Source: CBDUBS01 sp965365445
GTDB lineage: Bacteria > Bacteroidota > Rhodothermia > Rhodothermales > DASSAV01
Assembly: GCA_965365445.1 (NCBI GenBank)
Contig: CBDUBS010000125.1
Location: forward strand, 1 to 10,578
DNA: 10,578 nucleotides
Direction: 5' to 3'
The notes under the pieces were generated by a model. It was not told the origin of the DNA. It saw only the letters and a program-made list of their open reading frames with translations, and ran no database searches. Positions within the stretch are counted from its first letter, which is position 1; each line of letters starts with the position of its first letter. Positions 1 to 5,867 of the stretch are shown here, one piece after another. Made by a program: the position numbers and the translations under genes.

Positions 1-929
1 ACATGCCGCCGTACCTGTACTTCGAGAACGCCCGGGTGACGGCCCCCCTCTCGGGGCGCACCGCGACCTCGATGCCCTGCTGCGTGGGCGCATTCTGGCG
101 GGGCGGCCCGGTGGCCGAAGGCTTCCGCCACATCGACGTCACGCCCGATCTGACGCGAAAGGCCGTCGAGTACATCGAGCGGCAGGCCGCCTCCGGTCAA
201 CCGTTCTTCCTTTACCTGCCGTTCCCCTCGCCGCATACTCCTTGGCTGCCCATCCCGGAGTTCATCGGGGAAAGCGGAGCGGGCGACTACGGCGATTTCA
301 CGATGCAGGTGGATTGGAGCGTCGGGCAGGTGCTCGACGCGCTGGACCGGACCGGCGCCGCCCCCAACACGCTGGTCGTGTTCACGAGCGACAACGGGCC
401 TTACTGGCGGCCCGAGGAGATCCGGCAGTTCGGCCACCGGGCGCAGGGCCCCTGGCGGGGCATGAAGGCCGACATTTACGAAGGAGGGCACCGGGTACCG
501 TTCATCGTACGCTGGCCCGACCGGGTAGCCCCCGGCTCCCTGAGCGACCAGACCATCACCCACACCGATATCATGGCCACCGTGGCCCGGGCGGTGGGCG
601 AGCCCCTGCCCGAAACCGCTGTGGATAGTTACGACCTCACACCGGTGCTGTTCGGCCGGGCGGGCGCAGCGCCCCTCAGGGAAGCAACCGTACACGAATC
701 GGCCAGGGGCGTATTCGCCGTACGGAAGGGGCCCTGGAAACTCATCGAAGGATTGGGGTCGGGAGGGTTCACGGAACCCATATTCGTGGACGGGCCCGGA
801 GGCCGCCTCTACCACCTCGGCGACGACCCGGGCGAAACGCGCGACCTGTACACCGAGCTTCCGGACGTCGTCCGGGAGTTGACCCACCTGCTCAATCGCT
901 ACCGGACCGAGGGCCGCTCGCTACCCTGA
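1..929 (+). CDS. Arylsulfatase-like S1 sulfatase, 5' end outside window
   Basis: This is the C-terminal 309 codons of a formylglycine-dependent sulfatase, which hydrolyses sulfate esters, typically on polysaccharides or glycolipids. The frame is open from the window edge, so the ATG at position 3 is an internal Met. Counting from that Met, a typical sulfatase core is visible. FFLYLPFPSPHTPW (68-81) carries the conserved His-Thr-Pro. TLVVFTSDNGP (123-133) carries the Asp-Asn metal-ligand pair. GMKADIYEGGHRVPFIVRWP (153-172) carries the conserved Lys and the EGGxRVP turn. The C-terminal part with LYHLGDDPGETRDLY matches the usual sulfatase subdomain. The N-terminal C/S-x-P-x-R site modified to formylglycine, and any signal peptide, lie upstream and cannot be seen. 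The substrate is unknown. The next gene is convergent, with 6 bp between the stop codons. Confidence 0.9.
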   Translation, partial: MPPYLYFENARVTAPLSGRTATSMPCCVGAFWRGGPVAEGFRHIDVTPDLTRKAVEYIERQAASGQPFFLYLPFPSPHTPWLPIPEFIGESGAGDYGDFTMQVDWSVGQVLDALDRTGAAPNTLVVFTSDNGPYWRPEEIRQFGHRAQGPWRGMKADIYEGGHRVPFIVRWPDRVAPGSLSDQTITHTDIMATVARAVGEPLPETAVDSYDLTPVLFGRAGAAPLREATVHESARGVFAVRKGPWKLIEGLGSGGFTEPIFVDGPGGRLYHLGDDPGETRDLYTELPDVVRELTHLLNRYRTEGRSLP

Positions 930-935
930 CCGTCG

Positions 936-2198
936 TTACTCCGGCAGGGTCACTTCATGAAGCGAAAGGCTGTAGTGGCTTCCGGGCGGGTTTCCGGGGC
1001 GGTTCTTCATGGCCCAGTTGGCCGAATAAGCCAGCCAGAACGTACGGCCGTCCCCGGAAATGAACTTCGAGGGGATGTTTACGAAGTAGGCAAACGGTCC
1101 GAAGTTCGTCCAGTAGGTGACCAGCCGGTAAGGTCCGGTGATGCGCTCGGCTTCGAGCAGCATCGTATCGCCCGTATGGGCGCCCGTGCCGCGCGAAACG
1201 GCCATGAGGTACCGGTTCAGGCCGGGGTTGTAGGTTGCCGTTACATTGCCGAGCCGTCCCGGCCAGTCCACCACCGGCTCGATGCGGTCGAGGTCGGTGG
1301 TCCAGACGGGACGCCCGGCGGCGTCATGCCCTGCAAAGAATTCGTAGGCCGACGGGTCGTTGATGGTTTCCGGGGAGGGCGTTACGCGGAGCAGGTAAAC
1401 GTGATCGGCCTGGATCCAGTTATTGCAGGAGGCGGGGTCGGTGGAGCCGTGGGCCGTGAGGTACGCCTTGCCGTCGGGCGAGCGCCGCATGTTCTGCCCG
1501 AAGTCCACGAAGTGCGGAGCGCCGATGCGGATTTTCGCCCGACCGGGGTTTTCGCCGAACAACGGCCGGTCGCCCGAGTGGGGCGTTTCGGTCCAGGTCA
1601 GCCCCCCATCCATCGAGATGCGGAAGCCGACGAACGGCCCGAACTCCGTCCACCCCACTCCCCGGCAGTCGCTGGTCGGGTTGTTCGTCAGCGCATAGGT
1701 GCCGTAATACCATACTCCGTCGTGAACCAGCGTACCGGCCGGATAGCGTCCGCCGTATGGAGCGGGAGACGCCTCGATGCGCGGCTCCAGATTGTAGATG
1801 GCCAACTCCATCGGGTCGTCGCCCTCGATACGGGCCTGCGCCGTGGCCGCCCTGCGGCCCATGAAATCCAGTGAGTTGGTCGCGTAACCGGGGTGGGCAT
1901 CCTGAAAGGGTGTATACACCTGCGGGTCCAGAATGTATCCGTCCGTCCACGGGGAGTAGAGGTGGCCGTCGGCGGCCCAACTCGGGTACCAGGTGTCGGC
2001 GTTCGTGTAGTTGCGATACCGCCCCGTGAACACAACACGGCGGAAGGTTTCGGAGGGCGAAAGGGGCGTACCTTCCGGCGGCGTAGACGCCCACTCGAAA
2101 GGAGTCGGGTCGTCCTGCCGCTCCGCATCGGCCCGTTGGGCTCCTGCGGTCGAAGGAATCAGAAGCAGTATCGGTAAGGCAACGAGACGGAGGTTCAT
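936..2198 (-). CDS. Secreted DUF4185-like protein, possible glycoside hydrolase
   Basis: A 420-residue secreted protein. Residues 1-20 form a signal peptide (short basic start, Leu-rich core, AGA-Q cleavage site), so it should act in the periplasm or outside the cell. The rest is rich in aromatics and short repeated turn motifs, as in a beta-propeller: WYPSWAADGHLYSPWTDG (70-87), GTLVHDGVWYYGTYAL (155-170), GFRISMDGGLTWTETP (191-206), GAPHFVDFGQN (226-236), ATYNPGLNRYLMAVSRG (321-337) and FVNIPSKFISGDGRTFWLAY (372-391). The YNPGL-RYL, TGPYRLV and NIPSKFIS-DGRTFWL pieces resemble the DUF4185 family, some members of which are known to be D-arabinan-degrading glycosidases (GH183). The family call is from motif memory, not a search, and the substrate is open. 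Only two Cys occur in the protein (178 and 258), a possible disulfide. No Shine-Dalgarno sequence precedes the ATG. Pairing with a sulfatase fits a glycan-degradation locus. Confidence 0.82.
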   Translation of the reverse strand: MNLRLVALPILLLIPSTAGAQRADAERQDDPTPFEWASTPPEGTPLSPSETFRRVVFTGRYRNYTNADTWYPSWAADGHLYSPWTDGYILDPQVYTPFQDAHPGYATNSLDFMGRRAATAQARIEGDDPMELAIYNLEPRIEASPAPYGGRYPAGTLVHDGVWYYGTYALTNNPTSDCRGVGWTEFGPFVGFRISMDGGLTWTETPHSGDRPLFGENPGRAKIRIGAPHFVDFGQNMRRSPDGKAYLTAHGSTDPASCNNWIQADHVYLLRVTPSPETINDPSAYEFFAGHDAAGRPVWTTDLDRIEPVVDWPGRLGNVTATYNPGLNRYLMAVSRGTGAHTGDTMLLEAERITGPYRLVTYWTNFGPFAYFVNIPSKFISGDGRTFWLAYSANWAMKNRPGNPPGSHYSLSLHEVTLPE

Positions 2199-2244
2199 GG
2201 GTACGGCCAGAGTTGGTTTTACCCTTCAAGGTACGGCCCGACGG

Positions 2245-2266
2245 CGGAAAGGTCGAGCCTTTTCCG
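2245..2266. repeat. Inverted repeat between divergent genes
   Basis: CGGAAAGG (2245-2252) and CCTTTTCCG (2258-2266) pair with one bulged T across a 5-base loop. The repeat lies in the 127-bp gap between the DUF4185-like gene (-) and the DUF3052-like gene (+). No T-run follows on either strand, so it is not a standard terminator. It could be an operator for either gene or a leader hairpin of the - strand gene. Confidence 0.35.
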
Positions 2267-2290
2267 ACGCCACTCCTGACGGGCGGATCG

Positions 2291-2298
2291 TATCTTTG
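2291..2298 (+). promoter_or_regulatory. Bacteroidetes-type -7 promoter box
   Basis: TATCTTTG matches the TAnnTTTG -7 consensus known from Bacteroidetes sigma-A promoters. It ends 27 bp before the ATG of the DUF3052-like gene, which would give a short leader of roughly 20 nt. No clear TTTG/TTG -33 box lies at the usual 19-21 bp upstream, so the match rests on one box only. It would drive the four-gene + strand cluster that follows. Confidence 0.4.
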
Positions 2299-2325
2299 GG
2301 ATACATCAATCCTGGATATACCACG

Positions 2326-2775
2326 ATGGACCTGTTCAAGCGGCTCAACCTGGTGCGGCCTTCGGAGATCGCACTCCTGAACGTGCCCGAAACCTTTCCC
2401 GATCCGGCGCAGGAAGGCCATACCGTCCACTCCGACCTCGGGCGTGTCGAACGCATCTCGTTCGCGCTGGTATTCGCGACCACCTGCGAGGAAGTGGAAC
2501 ATTACACGGAACGCCTCATCCCGAAACTTGGGCCGGATGCGGTGGTGTGGTTCGCCTATCCGAAAAAAACCTCCCGCCTGCACCCATCCGACCTGAGCCG
2601 GGATCGGGGTTGGGAACCGCCTGGCCGGGCCGGGTTCGAACCCGTGCGGCAGGTAGCCATCGATCAGGACTGGTCCGCGCTGCGCTTCCGTCAGGTCGGT
2701 TTCATAAAAAAGTTGTCGCGGAGGAAAGCCTTGAGCGACGAGGGCAGGAAGCGGATCGGTGAGGACCGCCGATGA
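2326..2775 (+). CDS. DUF3052-like conserved hypothetical protein
   Basis: A soluble protein of 149 residues with no signal peptide or membrane segment. The ATG at 2326 is preferred over upstream in-frame codons because homologous-looking sequence starts there (LFKRLNL followed by a short strand ALLNVPETF) and it follows a promoter box. The layout of an N-terminal strand, FALVFATTCEEVEHY (46-60), an LGPDAVVWFAYPKKTS core (68-83) and a C-terminal AIDQDWSALRFR (111-122) resembles small DUF3052-type proteins, which have no established biochemical role. The C-terminal 25 residues are strongly basic. Its stop codon overlaps the folK start as ATGA, so translation of the two is probably coupled. A role near folate metabolism would be guilt by association only. 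Confidence 0.8.
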   Translation: MDLFKRLNLVRPSEIALLNVPETFPDPAQEGHTVHSDLGRVERISFALVFATTCEEVEHYTERLIPKLGPDAVVWFAYPKKTSRLHPSDLSRDRGWEPPGRAGFEPVRQVAIDQDWSALRFRQVGFIKKLSRRKALSDEGRKRIGEDRR

Positions 2776-3293
2776 GCCGTCCGACCTGCGCCTACATCGG
2801 CCTGGGCTCCAACCTGGGGGACCGCTCCCGATACCTCCGCGAAGCGGTGGCCGCGCTAGCCGGAACGCCCGGCGTTGCCCTCCGGCGTGCTTCTCCGGTA
2901 TACGAAAGCCGGGCGCATACGCTGCAACCCGACCTCAGCGACCCCCCGTACCTGAACGCCGTGGTCGAAGTGGAAACCACGCTCGGCCCCGAGGCCCTGC
3001 TTGCCGCCTGCCATGCCATCGAACGGGCTGCCGGCAGGGATCGGGCGACGGCTCCGAAATGGGCTCCCCGCACGCTCGACCTGGATATCCTGCTGTTCGG
3101 CTCGCTATCGTTCGAAACGCCTCACCTGACCCTCCCCCACCCCCGGCTGCCCGAGCGGCGCTTCGTCCTGCAACCCCTCGCCGACCTCGCGCCCGGGCTG
3201 TGCGTGCCTCCGTTCGGGTCTACCGTCGCCGCGCTCCTGGAAGCCTGCCCGGACAGGGGTCCGCTCGTGAAGACGACGCATATTCTTCGCTGA
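2772..3293 (+). CDS. folK: 2-amino-4-hydroxy-6-hydroxymethyldihydropteridine pyrophosphokinase (HPPK)
   Basis: HPPK transfers pyrophosphate from ATP to 6-hydroxymethyl-7,8-dihydropterin, the step before dihydropteroate synthase in folate synthesis, in the cytoplasm. At 173 residues it is close to the usual family size. YIGLGSNLGDR (8-18) is the N-terminal signature and PYLNAVVEVET (59-69) the conserved second segment. WAPRTLDLDILLFG (97-110) is the HPPK signature, with the two Mg-binding aspartates at 103 and 105. LPHPRLPERRFVLQPLADLAP (121-141) is the conserved C-terminal block. The start overlaps the upstream stop (ATGA), and a GAGG lies 7 bases before the ATG, one of few SD-like sites in the window. 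A perfect 6-bp hairpin (AGCCGC-TGG-GCGGCT, 3293-3307) overlaps the stop codon but has no T-run. Confidence 0.96.
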   Translation: MSRPTCAYIGLGSNLGDRSRYLREAVAALAGTPGVALRRASPVYESRAHTLQPDLSDPPYLNAVVEVETTLGPEALLAACHAIERAAGRDRATAPKWAPRTLDLDILLFGSLSFETPHLTLPHPRLPERRFVLQPLADLAPGLCVPPFGSTVAALLEACPDRGPLVKTTHILR

Positions 3294-3366
3294 GCCGCTG
3301 GGCGGCTTCCTGCACCGTCCTAATGCTCGTATCATTCATTATTCCGGAACACGCCTACCTGCCCGT

Positions 3367-4053
3367 ATGGAAATACGCACCCCGGCCGAAACGCCCCGGT
3401 TTGCCCGGCAAGACGACCTCCGGTATGTAGTCATCGAAGGGGTCATCGGGGCGGGCAAAACGACGTTGTGCCGCCTGCTTCAGGAGCGGCTCGGCGCCCA
3501 CCTCGTTCTGGAGGAGTTCGAGCAGAACCCGTTCCTCGAACGCTTCTATCAGGATCCCGCCCGGTGGGCCTTTCAAACGCAGCTCACGTTTCTGGCAAGC
3601 CGGTTTCGGCAGCAAAAAGGGCTGTGCACGCGCGACCTGTTCCGGCAGGTTGTCCTGAGCGATTACAGCTTCGACAAGGACCGGATTTTCGCCCACCTGA
3701 ACCTCCGGGGCGACGAACTGGCGCTCTACGAAACACTCTATACGCTAATGGAGCCTGCCACGGCGACACCCGACCTGACGGTTTATCTGCAATCCTCCCC
3801 GGAACGATTGTTGTACAACATCCGGATGCGGGGGCGGCCGTACGAAAAGGACATGGACCCGGAGTACATCCGCTCGCTCAACGAGGCCTATAACTACTAC
3901 TTTTTTCGCTATACCCGGAATCCGGTGCTCATCATCAACGCGACGTTGATCGATTTCGTGAAAAACCCGGCGCATCTGGAAGCGTTGGCGCAACAAATCG
4001 TATCCCGTACGCATTATGGGACGACCTACTTCAATCCGGAGGCCGACCGGTAG
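3367..4053 (+). CDS. Deoxynucleoside kinase (deoxyguanosine/deoxyadenosine kinase-like)
   Basis: A cytoplasmic kinase of 228 residues that phosphorylates deoxynucleosides with ATP or another NTP in dNTP salvage. YVVIEGVIGAGKTTL (20-34) contains the P-loop GVIGAGKTT. EEFEQNPFLERFY (49-61) carries the acidic residue used as general base in this family and substrate-pocket residues. SDYSFDKDRIFA (98-109) is the family's DR-type motif. IRMRGRPYEKDM (152-163) is the Arg-rich LID that closes on phosphate. Which base it prefers cannot be read safely from sequence; the dGK/dAK branch is the best guess. The gene starts 73 bp after folK. A folK-deoxynucleoside kinase pairing is, as far as I recall, common in Bacteroidota, which supports one transcription unit. 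No SD precedes the ATG. Confidence 0.93.
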   Translation: MEIRTPAETPRFARQDDLRYVVIEGVIGAGKTTLCRLLQERLGAHLVLEEFEQNPFLERFYQDPARWAFQTQLTFLASRFRQQKGLCTRDLFRQVVLSDYSFDKDRIFAHLNLRGDELALYETLYTLMEPATATPDLTVYLQSSPERLLYNIRMRGRPYEKDMDPEYIRSLNEAYNYYFFRYTRNPVLIINATLIDFVKNPAHLEALAQQIVSRTHYGTTYFNPEADR

Positions 4054-4065
4054 CTCACGAACCGT

Positions 4066-4284
4066 ATGCTCATAAAAGCGCTATTTTTCGCCATACTGCT
4101 GTACTTCATCATCCGGGCGGTCCTGAACCTCATCGCGGCGGTGCATCGGGAAGTCGTGCAACCCGGCCGGATCGACCCGCGCCGGCAGCCGGAGGCGCCG
4201 CCTATCTACCGGGCGCCCCGGGAAGCGGTATCCCGCCGCTCCAAACCCGACATCGAGGACGCCCGGTGGGAGGACATTACCTGA
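4066..4284 (+). CDS. Small single-pass membrane protein, DUF4834-like
   Basis: This 72-residue protein begins 12 bp after the kinase stop codon. Residues 2-25 (LIKALFFAILLYFIIRAVLN and on) are one hydrophobic helix at the very N-terminus. They are followed by an Arg- and Pro-rich cytoplasmic linker and an acidic end, DIEDARWEDI (62-71). That layout, one N-terminal helix plus a short IEDA-x-(F/W/Y)-E-(D/E)-I tail, resembles the small DUF4834 proteins of Bacteroidota, whose function is unknown. Tight spacing indicates that it belongs to the upstream operon. The end is convergent with the Uma2 gene. Confidence 0.8.
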   Translation: MLIKALFFAILLYFIIRAVLNLIAAVHREVVQPGRIDPRRQPEAPPIYRAPREAVSRRSKPDIEDARWEDIT

Positions 4285-4336
4285 CGAGGAGTGACAGGTT
4301 GGCAGGAAAGTGCGCGGCGGGAGGGCGCCGGCTTAA

Positions 4337-4915
4337 TCATTCGTAGTAAATATCCGCAAGGGAAAGCGCGTACCGGTCGCTCTTTATTACGGCATCCCGA
4401 CCTTTGTGGGTGGTAATAATCCAGGAGCTTTCATTGCGGGCATAACGTATGACGTGCGGCTGCTCCGAAAAGGCGATCCAGTATTCCCGCAAGGTTTCCA
4501 CCTCCAGGTACGCATCGAGCTTTCTGCCCCGGTCCCGCTCGGCCGTCGATGGGGAGAGCACTTCCACGATGAGGTAAGGATTGAGCAGGGTTAGCGCATC
4601 CCCTTTCTCAAGGAACTCGGGCTTACCACACACGACCACCACATCGGGATAGTAGAATCTTTTCGACGGGGCGATCTGAGTCCGCTGGTCGCTGCTGATG
4701 ATGTGGCATCCTTGTGGCCGAAATGCCTGCCGGAGCAAGGCCGCAAATCCGTCCTTGATGATGTTGTGATGCCAGCGGGCTCCGGCCAGACCCTGCGGAT
4801 CATCCCCCAGCGGGATGACGATGCCCTCCTCGTATTCGAGCCGACGCTCGGATGCGGCGTCGATCTGAAAATAAGCTTCCGGTGAAACTTCGGGGGCTTG
4901 CATGGCGGCGTGCAT
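4337..4915 (-). CDS. Uma2-family (DUF820) PD-(D/E)XK nuclease-like protein
   Basis: A 192-residue protein of the Uma2 family, which has a restriction-endonuclease-like fold and is abundant in cyanobacteria and other bacteria with many mobile genes; cellular roles are largely unproven. The nuclease-like core is complete. RFYYPDVVVVCGKPEF (86-101) supplies the Asp at 91. LIVEVLSPSTAERDRGRKLDAYL (115-137) supplies Glu 118 and Lys 132. LREYWI (142-147) is the following conserved helix/strand. The final LSLADIYYE is a typical Uma2 C-terminus. ATG at 4915 is chosen because an AGGAG lies just upstream; Met 5 is an alternative. It is a solitary gene, convergent with the operon to its left, and lacks the neighbours of a restriction system. 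Confidence 0.92.
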   Translation of the reverse strand: MHAAMQAPEVSPEAYFQIDAASERRLEYEEGIVIPLGDDPQGLAGARWHHNIIKDGFAALLRQAFRPQGCHIISSDQRTQIAPSKRFYYPDVVVVCGKPEFLEKGDALTLLNPYLIVEVLSPSTAERDRGRKLDAYLEVETLREYWIAFSEQPHVIRYARNESSWIITTHKGRDAVIKSDRYALSLADIYYE

Positions 4916-4919
4916 TGTT

Positions 4920-4924
4920 CTCCT
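4920..4924 (-). promoter_or_regulatory. Shine-Dalgarno site of the Uma2 gene
   Basis: AGGAG on the - strand stands 4 bases (AACA) before the ATG at 4915. It supports that start. It stands out because most genes here have no SD at all, in line with Bacteroidota-like translation initiation, and may hint that this gene came from elsewhere. Confidence 0.6.
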
Positions 4925-5258
4925 GAATATACGTTCTCACATCCCATGCGATCCCAATTTTGGTGCAAAACCTGCTCTTGTTGGTTCATCCGGAAACGAA
5001 TGATATGACAAACCCTGCGCCGGGTAGGCTTTCTGGGCGTAAGAGCGATAGCGATGGGGCTGTCCCACACGCATGGAATGGGTTGCCTGTACTTGAATGA
5101 AATGCGTTTCTCACACCGAGATGTGCCCTGCGGCTTAGTCGCCGGACCGTTTTAAGCACTGCCGTAAGTACCCGAAGAATTCCGGTGTAGCAGAGGGTCA
5201 ACAGGATTCGCCAATTCAAAGAGAGGTGAGGGCCGATCCGGAACCTCAACACGTCGAT

Positions 5259-5281
5259 GTTGTACTGCTATTGTAATACAA
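5259..5281 (+). promoter_or_regulatory. Palindromic operator candidate of the antitoxin-toxin operon
   Basis: TTGTAATACAA (5271-5281) is a perfect 11-bp palindrome. A further TTGTA half-site lies at 5260-5264, exactly 11 bp (one helical turn) upstream of the matching half-site. The cluster ends 14 bp before the antitoxin ATG. RelB/DinJ-type ribbon-helix-helix antitoxins bind such short repeated palindromes to repress their own operon, which makes this the natural autoregulation site. An extended -10-like element (TG at 5266-5267 followed by TATTGT, 5269-5274) overlaps it, but no good -35 was found. Confidence 0.5.
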
Positions 5282-5295
5282 CTACACGATATGCC

Positions 5296-5601
5296 ATGCC
5301 GAAAACTACTACGGTTCAGGCGCGTGTCAACCCAGAGGTCAAAGCCGGAGCGGAAAACGTGCTCAGCTACCTTGGTTTGACCACCAGCCAAGCCATCGAC
5401 CTTTTTTTACGACAGGTTATACACCAGCAGGGGTTGCCTTTCGAAGTGAAGATTCCAAACGAAGTTACTCGTCGGGCCATAGAAGAAGCGATCCAGGACG
5501 GGAACATAAAGCGCTTCAAAAATACGAAGGCTTTGATGGCCGACCTGGAGTCCGATGAAGACGATTCCGCACCAGTCAGTTCAAACGAGATTTCAAGCTA
5601 A
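5296..5601 (+). CDS. RelB/DinJ-family antitoxin
   Basis: A 101-residue antitoxin. The N-terminal TTTVQARVNPEVKAGAENVLSYLGLTTSQAIDLFLRQV (4-41) is the RelB/DinJ ribbon-helix-helix pattern: a DNA-binding strand TVQARV followed by two helices with LGLTTSQAI. LPFEVKIPNEVTRRAIEEA (47-65) and FKNTKALMADLES (74-86) are the toxin-binding part. The ATG at 5296 is chosen because the family starts with the strand right after it; the codon at 5257 would add 13 residues with no family resemblance and would run through the operator. The tail beyond ADLESDED (about residue 89) looks unlike the family and overlaps the toxin's start region by 47 bases in another frame. GC in this gene is about 50% in a sampled 60-base stretch, against about 67% in a sampled carB stretch. 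Confidence 0.9.
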   Translation: MPKTTTVQARVNPEVKAGAENVLSYLGLTTSQAIDLFLRQVIHQQGLPFEVKIPNEVTRRAIEEAIQDGNIKRFKNTKALMADLESDEDDSAPVSSNEISS

Positions 5602-5819
5602 TCCGTCGCAGAGGCAAGGACGTAAGCAAACTTTGGGCGGTAATTGAAATGCTGGTTAACGGTCGCGTACTGGACAAAAGACTCCGCGATCACCCGCTTT
5701 CGGGAGAGTACGCCGGGGTGAATGAATGCCATATCGAGCCCGACTGGCTGCTTATATACGTTGTCACGGCAGATGAAGTACGGTTGATCAGAACGGGAAC
5801 ACACGCCGATCTTTTCTAG
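5555..5819 (+). pseudogene. YafQ-family mRNA-interferase toxin, frame disrupted near its start
   Basis: From 5568 the third frame encodes RTSQFKRDFKLIRRRGKD and continues to a TAG at 5817-5819, a full YafQ-type toxin body. It keeps all the residues known to matter in E. coli YafQ: His in RDHPLSG, His and Asp-Trp in CHIEPDW, His in the terminal TGTHADLF. YafQ toxins cut mRNA at the ribosome and are held inactive by DinJ. That frame has a TGA at 5556-5558 and no ATG, GTG or TTG before residue 30 or so. The ATG at 5555, located where the toxin should begin, reads MKTI and then falls out of frame. Dropping one C of the CC at 5567-5568 joins MKTI to RTSQFKRDF and restores a normal 87-residue toxin. 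Either a real one-base insertion has silenced the toxin, or there is a sequencing error or a translational frameshift. Confidence 0.85.
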
Positions 5820-5823
5820 CGTC

Positions 5824-5859
5824 CATCGCACACCCGAAGGCCGGAATAACCCTGCGATG
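5824..5859. repeat. Inverted repeat between convergent toxin and TonB genes
   Basis: CATCGCA (5824-5830) and TGCGATG (5853-5859) form a perfect 7-bp stem around a 22-base loop in the 48-bp gap between two convergent stop codons. No T-run follows on either strand. Its location suits a weak two-way transcription end, but that is a guess. Confidence 0.3.
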
Positions 5860-5867
5860 ACTGTGCT

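Larger units (their letters stand above)
4916..5295. other. 380-bp non-coding stretch between Uma2 and the toxin-antitoxin genes
   Basis: I find no convincing gene, tRNA or complete repeat here. Open frames on both strands are short and unlike any known family. The stretch should contain the Uma2 promoter (-) and the antitoxin promoter (+). The only structured part I can support is the palindrome cluster at 5259-5281. A loosely spaced pair TTCCGG/CCGGAA (about 5190-5242) is too weak to interpret. The base composition is mixed and less GC-rich than the core genes. Confidence 0.5.

Noticed and set aside
957..1874. A 305-codon + strand open frame opposite the DUF4185-like gene, and similar long frames opposite carB.
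   Set aside because: They are shadows of strongly supported genes in high-GC DNA, with Arg/Gly/Val-rich composition and no motifs.
4315..4330. Hairpin CGGCG/CGCCG between the convergent DUF4834-like and Uma2 genes as a terminator.
   Set aside because: Five-base stem and no T-run on either strand; expected by chance in GC-rich DNA.
4986..5252. An 88-codon open frame on the - strand in the Uma2-antitoxin gap, with a leucine-rich beginning.
   Set aside because: No family resemblance, no SD, and it crosses probable promoter sequence. High GC lengthens chance ORFs.
4337..5819. A new defence system made of Uma2 plus the toxin-antitoxin pair.
   Set aside because: The genes are on opposite strands, 380 bp apart, with separate regulation, and each belongs to a family that commonly occurs alone.
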